Below the pieces are notes generated by a model that did no database searches, had not been told where the DNA came from, and saw only the letters and a program-made list of their open reading frames with translations. From contig JACQBG010000025.1 of assembly GCA_016194585.1 (NCBI GenBank), forward strand, positions 1 through 47,562: a stretch of DNA of 47,562 bases. The letters run 5' to 3'. The number at the start of each line of letters is the position of its first letter. Position 1 is the stretch's first letter. The stretch comes from Gemmatimonadota bacterium. GTDB lineage: Bacteria; Gemmatimonadota; Gemmatimonadetes; Gemmatimonadales; Gemmatimonadaceae. Below are positions 27,832 through 34,967 of this stretch, one piece after another. Both the position numbers and the translations under genes were made by a program.

Positions 27832-28552
27832 GCCGCCAGCGCGACTCGTCGCGGACCTGGCGCATGAGGCGCTCGGGGGTCGAGTTCCGCGGGAAGAGCA
27901 GCGCATCGCTCACGTTGTTCAGCGCCACGCGCAGCACCAGGAAGCGCCGCGCCGCGGACGCGAACAGCAGGTCCAGCTCGTGCTCGTGCGCCAGCCGGTG
28001 TTCGGCCGCGAGACGGAAGCCACGCTCTCCCAGGCGGTCGTAGTAGTCGATGTCGGGACCGCCGCGCCGCCACCGGCGGTGCTCGATGAAGTCCGGGAAC
28101 ATCCCGGCGAGCCACAGTGCATGACACCCCAGATGCACGCGCACCATCAGCGTGCGCCGGGGATCGGGACCGTTCACCTCCGCGAGAAGGCTCGCGAGGG
28201 TGTCATACGTCTGGTCGTCGACGTCGCTGATGCGGCTCGCGCGACCTCGGAGTCCGAAATGAAGGAGCAGCGATGCGACGAAGTCGGCGAGTTGGCGGTC
28301 GCCTTCGCCCACGCCGAGCAAGGCGTGCCGCGCGACCACGTAGGCGAACAACGGCAGCGAGGCGCGCGCGCCGATGCGGCTCTCGAGGAGCGCCCGCGGG
28401 AGGGCGGGGTCGTCCAGCACGGCGTCGAATCCGCCATCGCGCAGGGCACGCTCCGCCTCGTCCGCCGCGGCGCGACCACGCTGCGCGAGCAGGGCCACGG
28501 CGAGTTGAGCGTCCTCCCGGGTGAACCGATGGTGCAGGTTGGCGGCGATCAT
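27821..28552 (-). CDS. Protein of unknown function, all-helical
   Basis: 243 aa, no signal peptide. The most distinctive stretch is LGCHALWLAGMFPDFIEHR, then GGPDIDYYDRLGERGFRLAAEHRLAHEHELDLLFASAARRF, with evenly spaced His, Asp and Glu residues. I do not recognise a named domain. It looks soluble and helical throughout. ATG at 28550-28552 is preceded by GAGGAGG, an excellent ribosome site. It is divergent from the GT2 gene, with 82 bases between starts, and its end overlaps the amidotransferase gene tail to tail. Confidence 0.75.
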   Translation of the reverse strand: MIAANLHHRFTREDAQLAVALLAQRGRAAADEAERALRDGGFDAVLDDPALPRALLESRIGARASLPLFAYVVARHALLGVGEGDRQLADFVASLLLHFGLRGRASRISDVDDQTYDTLASLLAEVNGPDPRRTLMVRVHLGCHALWLAGMFPDFIEHRRWRRGGPDIDYYDRLGERGFRLAAEHRLAHEHELDLLFASAARRFLVLRVALNNVSDALLFPRNSTPERLMRQVRDESRWRLSA

Positions 28553-28634
28553 GTGCGACCTCCTCGGGCCGGCTGCCGGCACTACTCCGGATCCTGTCCT
28601 ACCCCTAACTTCCGGTATCGTCACCAGAGGTCCC

Positions 28635-29399
28635 GTGCTGTACATCTGCATCCCCTCGTACAACGAAGCCCCGACGGTCGGGGTGCTCCTGTGGCGCATC
28701 CGCAAGGTGTTCCAGGAGTACTCGCGCGAGTACGAGGTGCTGGTGTACGACGACGCCAGCACGGACGGCACGCGCGAGGTCCTCGAGCCGTACGCGAAGG
28801 TGATGCCGCTGACGGTGCTCGGCCGCCGGGAACAGGTCGGGTATGCGCGCGCCGTCGACGCCCTCTTCCGGGCGACGAGCGAGCGGACGCGCTACCCGCG
28901 CCGCGACGCCCTCGTGCTCATGCAGGCCGACTTCACCGACCAGCCGGAACACCTGCCCGAGCTCGTCAAGCGCTTCGAGGGAGGCGCCGACGTCGTCGTC
29001 GCCGACCGCGTGATGGGCACCGGCGCGCCGGAGGCGGTACGGAAGCTCGGGCGCTCGGCGCGCTGGCTCCGCGCGCTGCTCCCGATCCGCAAGTTCGTGA
29101 CGGTGCCCGGCGTGCAGGACCCGTTCGGCGGCTTCCGCCTGTTGCGGGTGACCGTCGTGCGCGACCTGCTGAAGGAGTGTGGCGAGCACGCGTTCAGCGA
29201 CGCCCCGGTATGGGCCGCGAACGCCGAGTTGCTCCGTGCCGCGATGCGGTTGGCGCGGCGCGTCGAGACGCTGCCGCTCGAGGCGCGCTGGGACGTGCGC
29301 CCGCGTGAGAGCCGCGTCCGGCCGTGGCCCGATACCGTCGATCTCGTCAAGCGAGGCTGGGCGGCCCGCTCGCGCCGTTCGCCGAGCTCGGCGAACTGA
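28635..29399 (+). CDS. Family 2 glycosyltransferase (polyprenol-phosphate sugar type)
   Basis: 254 aa. GT-A fold: LYICIPSYNEAPTVGVLL start, nucleotide-sugar site VYDDASTDGT (Asp39-Asp40) and a metal site in LMQADFTDQPEHL (Asp99) resembling the dolichol-phosphate mannose synthase group. No membrane helix follows, so it is a soluble or peripheral enzyme. GTG 28635 is chosen because the fold begins there and AGAGG lies five bases upstream; ATG 28551 would add an unstructured 28 residues. It is the first gene of a three-gene operon with a DUF3108 protein and a DHS-like protein. Sugar and acceptor are unknown. Confidence 0.85.
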   Translation: MLYICIPSYNEAPTVGVLLWRIRKVFQEYSREYEVLVYDDASTDGTREVLEPYAKVMPLTVLGRREQVGYARAVDALFRATSERTRYPRRDALVLMQADFTDQPEHLPELVKRFEGGADVVVADRVMGTGAPEAVRKLGRSARWLRALLPIRKFVTVPGVQDPFGGFRLLRVTVVRDLLKECGEHAFSDAPVWAANAELLRAAMRLARRVETLPLEARWDVRPRESRVRPWPDTVDLVKRGWAARSRRSPSSAN

Positions 29400-29403
29400 G
29401 CCG

Positions 29404-30174
29404 GTGGCCGTGAGGGCCCGGGCTCGGTGCCGCGCGGCGCTCGCCGGCGCGTTCGCCCTCGTCGCCGCTTCGACGGCCGGCGCGCAGCACCCGGCCAGCG
29501 TGCCGTGGGCCACGGGCGAACGGCTCACCTACTCCGTGCGGTTCAACGGACTCTCCGTGGGCGACGCCGAGATGCGCGTCGTCGGGCAGGATACCGTGCG
29601 CGGACGCCGCACGTGGAAACTCGAGTTCGGCATCACCGGGGGCATCCCGTTCTTCCACGTGAACGACAGCTACGAGAGCTGGCTCGACATCGAGACGCTC
29701 TCGTCGCTGCGCTTCATCCAGCGCATCAACGAGGGGGGCTACCACCCCACCCGCACCTTCGAGATCCACCCCGAGCGCGGCTTCTTCCAGCAGAACGACA
29801 AGCCCGAGGAGCCCACCGTCGCCCAGCCCCTCGACGACGCGTCGTTCTTCTTCTTCCTGCGCACGATCCCGCTCGAGGTCGGGCGCACGTACGAGTTCAA
29901 CCGCTACTTCAACCCCAAGGCCAACCCGGTCATCATCCGCGTGTTGCGCCGCGAGCACATCCGCGTGGCGGCCGGGGAGTTCGACGCGATCGTCATCCAG
30001 CCGATCATCAAGACGAGCGGGCTCTTCTCCGACAACGGGATGGCCGAGCTCTGGCTCTCCGACGATCCGCGCCGCATCCTCCTGCAGCTGAAGAGCAAGT
30101 TCTCGATCGTGAACCTGAGCCTGGGCCTCAAGCAGATGACGCTCCCGCCGCTCTCCACCGACCCCGCCAAGTGA
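29404..30174 (+). CDS. Exported DUF3108-domain protein
   Basis: 256 aa. Signal peptide with Arg-rich head and cleavage near AGAQ. The mature part matches DUF3108: GERLTYSVRFNGLSVGDAEM, GRRTWKLEFGITG, DSYESWLDIETLSSLRF, and a closing LWLSDDPRRILLQLKSK beta region. Such proteins are periplasmic beta-barrel-like lipid-binding candidates of unknown role. The start is GTG 29404 or 29410, four to ten bases after the glycosyltransferase stop. Its own stop overlaps the next gene by four bases. Pairing with a glycosyltransferase hints at envelope work, as an inference only. Confidence 0.85.
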   Translation: MAVRARARCRAALAGAFALVAASTAGAQHPASVPWATGERLTYSVRFNGLSVGDAEMRVVGQDTVRGRRTWKLEFGITGGIPFFHVNDSYESWLDIETLSSLRFIQRINEGGYHPTRTFEIHPERGFFQQNDKPEEPTVAQPLDDASFFFFLRTIPLEVGRTYEFNRYFNPKANPVIIRVLRREHIRVAAGEFDAIVIQPIIKTSGLFSDNGMAELWLSDDPRRILLQLKSKFSIVNLSLGLKQMTLPPLSTDPAK

Positions 30175-31130
30175 GCGACGCGCGCGAGACCGACCTCGCC
30201 CGCGTGCGCACCGTGCCGATCGCCGCGCGCCCCAACAAGGTGCGCGCCGAGGAGTTCTGCTCGCCGCCCGGCGACGACCGGTCGTTCGCCGCCTTCCTGC
30301 GCGCGCTCCCCGACGTGCTCGTCGCCCGCGACTTCCGCGCCGTGGTCGAGGCGATCGCCGCGGCGGCGCGCGCGAAGAAGGGCGTCATCGTGATGCTGGG
30401 CGGGCACATCGTGAAGACCGGACTCGCGCCGGTGCTCATCGACCTCATGCGGCGCGGCGTCATCACCCACCTCGCGATGAACGGCTCGGCGGCGATCCAC
30501 GACTACGAGATCGCGCGCTTCGGCGGCACGAGCGAGGACGTCGCCGCCGGACTCCGCGACGGCACGTTCGGCATGGCCGAGGAGACGGGACGCGAGCTCA
30601 ACGAGGCGTTCGTGCGCGGCAGCGCCGCCGGCCAGGGGATGGGCGAAGCCGTGGCGGTCGCCCTCGAGGGCGCGGCGACGCTCGCCCATCCCGAGCTGTC
30701 GGTGGTCCTCAACGCGGCGCGACTCGGCATCCCGGTGACGGTGCACGCCGCCCTCGGCGCCGAGATCATCCACCAGCACCCCGCGGCGAACGGCGCCGCC
30801 ATCGGCGACACGAGCCACCGCGACTTCCGCCGGCTGGCGGCGAGCATCGAACGGCTCGACGAGGGCGGCGTCGCGCTCAACTGCGGCAGCGCCGTGATCA
30901 TGCCCGAGGTGTTCCTCAAGGCGCTCACCGTGGCCCGCAACGTGACCGGCGGCGCGCCGCGAAGCTTCACGACGGTGGACCTCGACATGCTGCGCCACTA
31001 CCGCCCGCGCGTGAACGTCGTGCAGCGACCGACGATGGACAGCGGCAAAGGGTACGAGATCACCGGACACCACGAGATCATGGTGCCGCTGCTGGCGTGG
31101 GCGGTGGTGGAACGGCTCGAGCGGGACTGA
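30171..31130 (+). CDS. Deoxyhypusine-synthase-like protein
   Basis: 319 aa, cytoplasmic. Sequence style (KKGVIVMLGGHIVKTGLAPVLIDLMRRGVITHLAMNGSAAIHDYEIA, then TSEDVAAGLRDGTFGMAEETG and VHAALGAEIIHQHP) fits the NAD-binding deoxyhypusine synthase-like fold as found in bacteria. Bacteria lack eIF5A, so if related the enzyme may make homospermidine or act on something else. The lysine-bearing SWGKI-type site of true DHS is not evident. Start GTG overlaps the DUF3108 stop. It is last in the operon and is followed by a palindrome and a hairpin. Family call is from memory of similar proteins and is moderate. Confidence 0.6.
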   Translation: MSDARETDLARVRTVPIAARPNKVRAEEFCSPPGDDRSFAAFLRALPDVLVARDFRAVVEAIAAAARAKKGVIVMLGGHIVKTGLAPVLIDLMRRGVITHLAMNGSAAIHDYEIARFGGTSEDVAAGLRDGTFGMAEETGRELNEAFVRGSAAGQGMGEAVAVALEGAATLAHPELSVVLNAARLGIPVTVHAALGAEIIHQHPAANGAAIGDTSHRDFRRLAASIERLDEGGVALNCGSAVIMPEVFLKALTVARNVTGGAPRSFTTVDLDMLRHYRPRVNVVQRPTMDSGKGYEITGHHEIMVPLLAWAVVERLERD

Positions 31131-31150
31131 GCGGGAGGCGGGAGTCGACC

Positions 31151-31171
31151 GACCGTTCACGGTGAACGGTC
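31151..31171. repeat. Near-perfect 21-bp palindrome
   Basis: Ten-base arms GACCGTTCAC and GTGAACGGTC around one G. It lies just after the DHS-like stop and before the terminator hairpin. Related ACGGTTCACGGT text occurs at 33929-33944 and around 15535-15555. Confidence 0.75.
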
Positions 31172-31176
31172 CGTCC

Positions 31177-31226
31177 GCATGACGAAGGGGGCACCGCGCT
31201 CACGCGCCGTGCCCCCTTCGTCATGC
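31177..31226. terminator. Bidirectional hairpin after the DHS-like gene
   Basis: A perfect 18-bp stem, GCATGACGAAGGGGGCAC with its complement (31177-31194 and 31209-31226), around a 14-base loop. It belongs to the CGAAGGG outer-stem type. It lies between convergent genes, with no T run. Confidence 0.88.
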
Positions 31227-31262
31227 GCCGCTGCCGGGGCGGCGCGCCCAACGTTCGGACGT

Positions 31263-31493
31263 TCAGATGCTCGTCGACGTCCCCGAGAACTTCTCCGAGA
31301 GCGACTTCGCCGTGTCGGGACTCACGACGCGGAGGATGAAGTACGCGATCGCGCCGATGATCACGACCTTGAGCGCGAACAGCGCGAGGACGATGAACAC
31401 GCCGAGGAGGCCGGCGAAGACGCCGAAGAAGAGCTTCAGCACGAAGAGGCCAACGAGGGCCATCAAGCCGATCATGAAGAGCGTGCGCAGCAT
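31263..31493 (-). CDS. Small membrane protein, unknown function
   Basis: 76 aa. Two adjoining hydrophobic helices (residues ~3-30 and ~32-60) with a Gly-rich joint, then a short polar tail (VSPDTAKSLSEKFSGTSTSI). No known domain. ATG at 31491-31493 has GAGGA about six bases upstream. Transcribed alone, convergent on the GT2 operon. Coding support is the good ribosome site, membrane pattern and clean separation from neighbours. Confidence 0.7.
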   Translation of the reverse strand: MLRTLFMIGLMALVGLFVLKLFFGVFAGLLGVFIVLALFALKVVIIGAIAYFILRVVSPDTAKSLSEKFSGTSTSI

Positions 31494-31807
31494 AGCGGAA
31501 TCCTCGACGGGGTCTGCGGTCCGTACGGAAGTAAGGGAGCCGCTGTTTCAGCGCAACCCGAGCGTGAGCGTGCGGTGGGGTGGCGGCGGCCGGCGGGTCT
31601 CGACCCGATACGCGCCGGACCACCTTCGAGGGGGGTCGATACCCGCGCCGACACACTCTCTACAGTCACCTGCCGCCTGGTTCTAGAGTAACCTTCTAAC
31701 TTGATTTTGATGGTTACTATGGCCTAGACCTACTATATACCCCCTCCTAGATTCCGCTCCATGGCCGGCTCCCCGGCCACGTGCCTCTCCTCTCTCGCGA
31801 CACCGGA
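31494..31807. promoter_or_regulatory. Intergenic control region upstream of lipA
   Basis: 314 bases between the divergent small membrane gene and lipA. I see no gene. The right half is AT-rich for this genome. An inverted repeat AGTAACC (31687-31693) and GGTTACT (31712-31718) with an 18-base spacer could be an operator. TTGATT (31701-31706), TATATA (31734-31739) and TAGATT (31748-31753) are candidate promoter hexamers. An out-of-frame ATG at 31761 opens about 56 codons overlapping lipA; I do not call it a gene. Confidence 0.4.
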
Positions 31808-32716
31808 ATGGCCGAGCACTTCTATCAGATTATGGGGCGGCACCGCGCCGAACCCCTCCCCGAGCGCAAGCCGAGTTGGCTCAAGGTCAAGGCGCCGGGA
31901 GGGCACGGCTACCTCGGCCTCAAAGGGCTGATGCGCGAGCTCGACCTCCACACCGTGTGCGAGGAAGCCCACTGCCCGAACGTCGGCGAGTGCTGGGACC
32001 ACGGCACGGCGACGTTCATGATCCTCGGCGACGTGTGCACGCGGAACTGCGCGTACTGCGCCGTCGCGCACGGCCGGCCGCCGAAGTTCGACCCGGCGGA
32101 GCCGTCGCGCGTGGCCGAGGCGGCCGAGAAGATGCAGCTCCGCCACCTCGTCATCACGAGCGTCGACCGCGACGATCTCCCCGATTTCGGCGCGTGGGCC
32201 TTCGCCGAGGTGATCCGTCAGGTGCACGAGCGGGTGCCGGGGTGCTCGGTGGAGGTGCTCGTGCCGGACTTCCAGGGCAACGAGGACGCGATCCGCTCGG
32301 TGCTGGAGGCGCGTCCGGAGATCTACAACCACAACACCGAGACGGTGCCGCGCCTGTACAAGAAGGCGCGCCCCGGGGGCCGCTACGAGCGCGTGAAGGA
32401 GATCTTCCGCTTCGCCAAGCGCACCGCGCCCGACATCCCCACGAAGACGGGGATCATCGTCGGGATGGGCGAGACGAACGAGGAAGTGCTGGAGACGATG
32501 CGCGACCTGCGCACGGTCGACGTCGACATCCTCACCATCGGCCAGTACCTGCGGCCGAGCAACGACCACATCGCGCTCGACCGGTACGTGACGCCGGACG
32601 AGTTCCGGATGTTCTACGAGGCCGGGATGGCGATGGGGTTCAAGCACGTCGAGAGCGCGCCGCTCGTCCGGAGCAGCTACCACGCGTGGGAGCAGGTGCA
32701 GGCGGCGGGGGTCTGA
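31808..32716 (+). CDS. lipA: Lipoyl synthase (radical SAM)
   Basis: 302 aa from ATG 31808. It inserts two sulfurs into octanoyl groups bound to GcvH or E2. Auxiliary cluster cysteines C51, C56, C62 (CEEAHCPNVGEC) and radical-SAM cluster C77, C81, C84 (CTRNCAYC) are all present, as is the C-terminal RSSY motif whose serine completes the auxiliary cluster. Length fits the family. An in-frame GTG at 31781 would add nine residues. Followed after 185 bases by the pyruvate dehydrogenase operon, whose E2 is a substrate; the two octanoyltransferases that feed it are at 18860 and 40029. Confidence 0.96.
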   Translation: MAEHFYQIMGRHRAEPLPERKPSWLKVKAPGGHGYLGLKGLMRELDLHTVCEEAHCPNVGECWDHGTATFMILGDVCTRNCAYCAVAHGRPPKFDPAEPSRVAEAAEKMQLRHLVITSVDRDDLPDFGAWAFAEVIRQVHERVPGCSVEVLVPDFQGNEDAIRSVLEARPEIYNHNTETVPRLYKKARPGGRYERVKEIFRFAKRTAPDIPTKTGIIVGMGETNEEVLETMRDLRTVDVDILTIGQYLRPSNDHIALDRYVTPDEFRMFYEAGMAMGFKHVESAPLVRSSYHAWEQVQAAGV

Positions 32717-32761
32717 GACCCGGCCGCCTGCTCCGTTCTTGAGATCGACGACAACAGCTTT

Positions 32762-32865
32762 GCCACGGATGAACGCGGAGAAGAGCGGGATCCACACGGA
32801 TCCTTCCTGGGGAGTCCCCAGAGGCAGATCCGTGCGAATCCCGTTCGATCCGTGAGATCCGTGGC
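32762..32865. repeat. Dispersed palindromic repeat, copy 2
   Basis: Outer arms GCCACGGAT (32762-32770) and ATCCGTGGC (32857-32865). The inner arms, around CGGGATCCACACGGATCC and its near complement, surround a central TGGGGA/TCCCCA hairpin. The flank GATCCGTGGCAAGGCAGTAGG after it matches copy 1 (24750-24857) in 20 of 21 bases. It lies between lipA and pdhA on the same strand. Confidence 0.85.
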
Positions 32866-32901
32866 AAGGCAGTAGGACCCAGCCCAACATCGAGCCCCAG
32901 A

Positions 32902-33906
32902 ATGGCACCCAAGAAGAAGCCAGACACCAACGGGAACGCCGCGCTCCACAAGGAGCTGCTGCATCACATGCTGCTGCAGCGCCGCTTCGAGGAGAAGGTC
33001 GCCGAGGCGTACGCGCTCGGGAAGATCGGCGGGTTCTGCCACCTGTACATCGGGCAGGAAGCCGTGAGCACCGGCATCATCCCGCTGCTGCGCGAGGATG
33101 ACTACGTCATCACGACGTACCGCGACCACGGGCAGGCGATCGTGCGCGGCGTCCCGCCGCGGAACGTCATGGCCGAGCTGTTCGGACGCGTCGACGGCTG
33201 CAGCAAGGGGAAGGGCGGCTCGATGCACATGTTCGACCGCAACGTGAACTTCCTCGGCGGGCATGGCATCGTCGGCGGGCACGTGCCGGTGGCGACCGGC
33301 GTCGGCTTCGCCATCAAGTACCGGGGCGGCGACCAGGTGATCGTCTGCTTCATGGGCGAGGCCGCGGTGAACAACGGGGCGTTCCACGAATCGCTGAACA
33401 TGGCGGGCTTGTGGAAGCTCCCTGTGGTGTACGTCATCGAGAACAACAAGTACGGCATGGGGACGGCCGAGAGCCGCGCGTCGTCGACGATGGAGATGTA
33501 CAAGCGCGGCGACACCTACTCGATGGCGAACGCGGTCGTCGACGGACAGGATGTGTTCGCGGTGCGCGAGGCGGCGACCGCCGCCATCGCCCGCGCGCGC
33601 GCGACGGGCGAGGCGACGCTGCTCGAGGTGCGCACGTACCGCTTCGTCGGCCATTCCATGAGCGACGCGGTGAGCGGCACGTACCGCAGCAAGGCGGAGC
33701 TCGAGGAGTACATGAAGCGCGACCCGATCAACCTCCTCAAGGCGACGATGACGGCCGCCGGCGAACTCGACGACGCCGCGTTGCAGGCGATGGAGCAGGA
33801 GATCGCCGCGGTGGTGCAGGATGCGTGGGACTTCGCGGACGCGAGCCCGGAGCCGCCGCTGGAGGCGCTGTACGAGGACGTGCTGGTCGAGACCACGGCG
33901 GGCTGA
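32902..33906 (+). CDS. pdhA: Pyruvate dehydrogenase E1 component, alpha subunit
   Basis: 334 aa. Thiamine-diphosphate enzyme that decarboxylates pyruvate with the beta subunit. The HLYIGQEAVSTGI and TYRDHGQAIVRGV regions, GKGGSMHMFD, and the ThDP motif MGEAAVNNGAFHESLNMA to VIENN (residues 152-182) are visible; the motif reads GEA where GDG is classical. The phosphorylation-loop-like RYRSHSMSD is present as YRFVGHSMSDAVSGTYRSK. The short Lys-rich N-terminus lacks a presequence. First gene of pdhA-pdhB-pdhC-lpd. The branched-chain alternative is disfavoured by the HSMSD loop. Confidence 0.94.
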   Translation: MAPKKKPDTNGNAALHKELLHHMLLQRRFEEKVAEAYALGKIGGFCHLYIGQEAVSTGIIPLLREDDYVITTYRDHGQAIVRGVPPRNVMAELFGRVDGCSKGKGGSMHMFDRNVNFLGGHGIVGGHVPVATGVGFAIKYRGGDQVIVCFMGEAAVNNGAFHESLNMAGLWKLPVVYVIENNKYGMGTAESRASSTMEMYKRGDTYSMANAVVDGQDVFAVREAATAAIARARATGEATLLEVRTYRFVGHSMSDAVSGTYRSKAELEEYMKRDPINLLKATMTAAGELDDAALQAMEQEIAAVVQDAWDFADASPEPPLEALYEDVLVETTAG

Positions 33907-33980
33907 CGCCGATCACCACTGCGAGTGGACGGTTCACGGTACACAGGCTGTTCTCTCATTCTGATCATCACTAGCTGACG

Positions 33981-34964
33981 ATGCCAGTAATCACCTATCG
34001 CGACGCCTTGAACCAGGCTCTCCGCGAAGAGATGCACAACGACGACCGCGTCTTCCTCATGGGAGAGGAGGTCGGGCTCTACAACGGCGCCTACAAGGTC
34101 TCGAAGGGGCTCCTCGAGGAGTTCGGCGAGATGCGCGTCGTCGACACGCCGATCACCGAGCTCGGCTTCGCCGGCGTCGGCGTGGGCGCCGCCATGGTCG
34201 GCTTGCGCCCCGTCATCGAGTTCATGACGTGGAACTTCGCGCTGCTCGCGCTCGACCAGGTCGTGAACGCGGCGGCGAAGATGCTGTACATGAGCGGCGG
34301 CCAGTACCCGATGCCGATCGTCTTCCGTGGCCCAAACGGCGCGGCGCTCCAGCTGTCGGCGCAGCACTCGCAGGCGTGGGAATCGTGGCTCGCGCACATC
34401 CCCGGCCTCAAGGTCGTGTCGCCCGGCACGCCGTACGACGCGAAGGGGCTCCTCAAGAGCGCCATCCGCGACGGCAACCCGGTGGTGTTCCTCGAGGGCG
34501 AGATGCTCTACAACACCAAGGGCGAAGTGCCGGAGGAGCCGTACCTCATCCCGCTCGGCAAGGCCGACCTCAAGCGCGAAGGGAACGACTGCTCGATCAT
34601 CACGAGCGGCAAGATGGTGCTCGTCGCGATGAGCGCCGCCGACCAGCTCGCGAAGGAGGGGATCCACGTCGACGTCGTGGACCTCCGCACCATCCGCCCG
34701 ATGGACACCGAGGCGATCTTCGCGAGCGTGCGCAGGACGAACCGCGCTGTCGTGCTCGAGGAAGGGTGGGAAGTGTGCGGCATCGGCGCGCAGGTGGTCG
34801 ATTATATCCAGCGCGACTGCTTCGACGACCTCGACGCCCCGGTCATCCGGGTGCACCAGGCCGACGTGCCGATGCCCTACGCCAAGGCGATCGAGAAGGC
34901 GGCGAAGCCCGACGTCCCCAAGACGATCGCGGCCGTGAAGAAAGTCATGTACCTCGAGGCGTAA
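33981..34964 (+). CDS. pdhB: Pyruvate dehydrogenase E1 component, beta subunit
   Basis: 327 aa. Partner of PdhA in the alpha2beta2 E1. Marks: ITYRDALNQALREEMHNDDRVFLMGEEVGLYNGAYKVSKGL, DTPITELGFAGVGVGAAMVGLRPVIEFMTWNFALLALDQ, FRGPNGAALQLSAQHSQ and VVDLRTIRPMD with the C-terminal HQADVPMPYAK. Typical length. 74 bases separate it from pdhA; that gap holds an ACGGTTCACGGT motif. pdhC follows three bases after its stop. Confidence 0.96.
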   Translation: MPVITYRDALNQALREEMHNDDRVFLMGEEVGLYNGAYKVSKGLLEEFGEMRVVDTPITELGFAGVGVGAAMVGLRPVIEFMTWNFALLALDQVVNAAAKMLYMSGGQYPMPIVFRGPNGAALQLSAQHSQAWESWLAHIPGLKVVSPGTPYDAKGLLKSAIRDGNPVVFLEGEMLYNTKGEVPEEPYLIPLGKADLKREGNDCSIITSGKMVLVAMSAADQLAKEGIHVDVVDLRTIRPMDTEAIFASVRRTNRAVVLEEGWEVCGIGAQVVDYIQRDCFDDLDAPVIRVHQADVPMPYAKAIEKAAKPDVPKTIAAVKKVMYLEA

Positions 34965-34967
34965 CCG

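Noticed and set aside
31761-31930. Short open frame starting at ATG 31761 upstream of lipA
   Set aside because: Out of frame with lipA, no ribosome site, and a Ser/Pro/Arg composition typical of a shifted reading of lipA. Kept only as a note in the intergenic entry.
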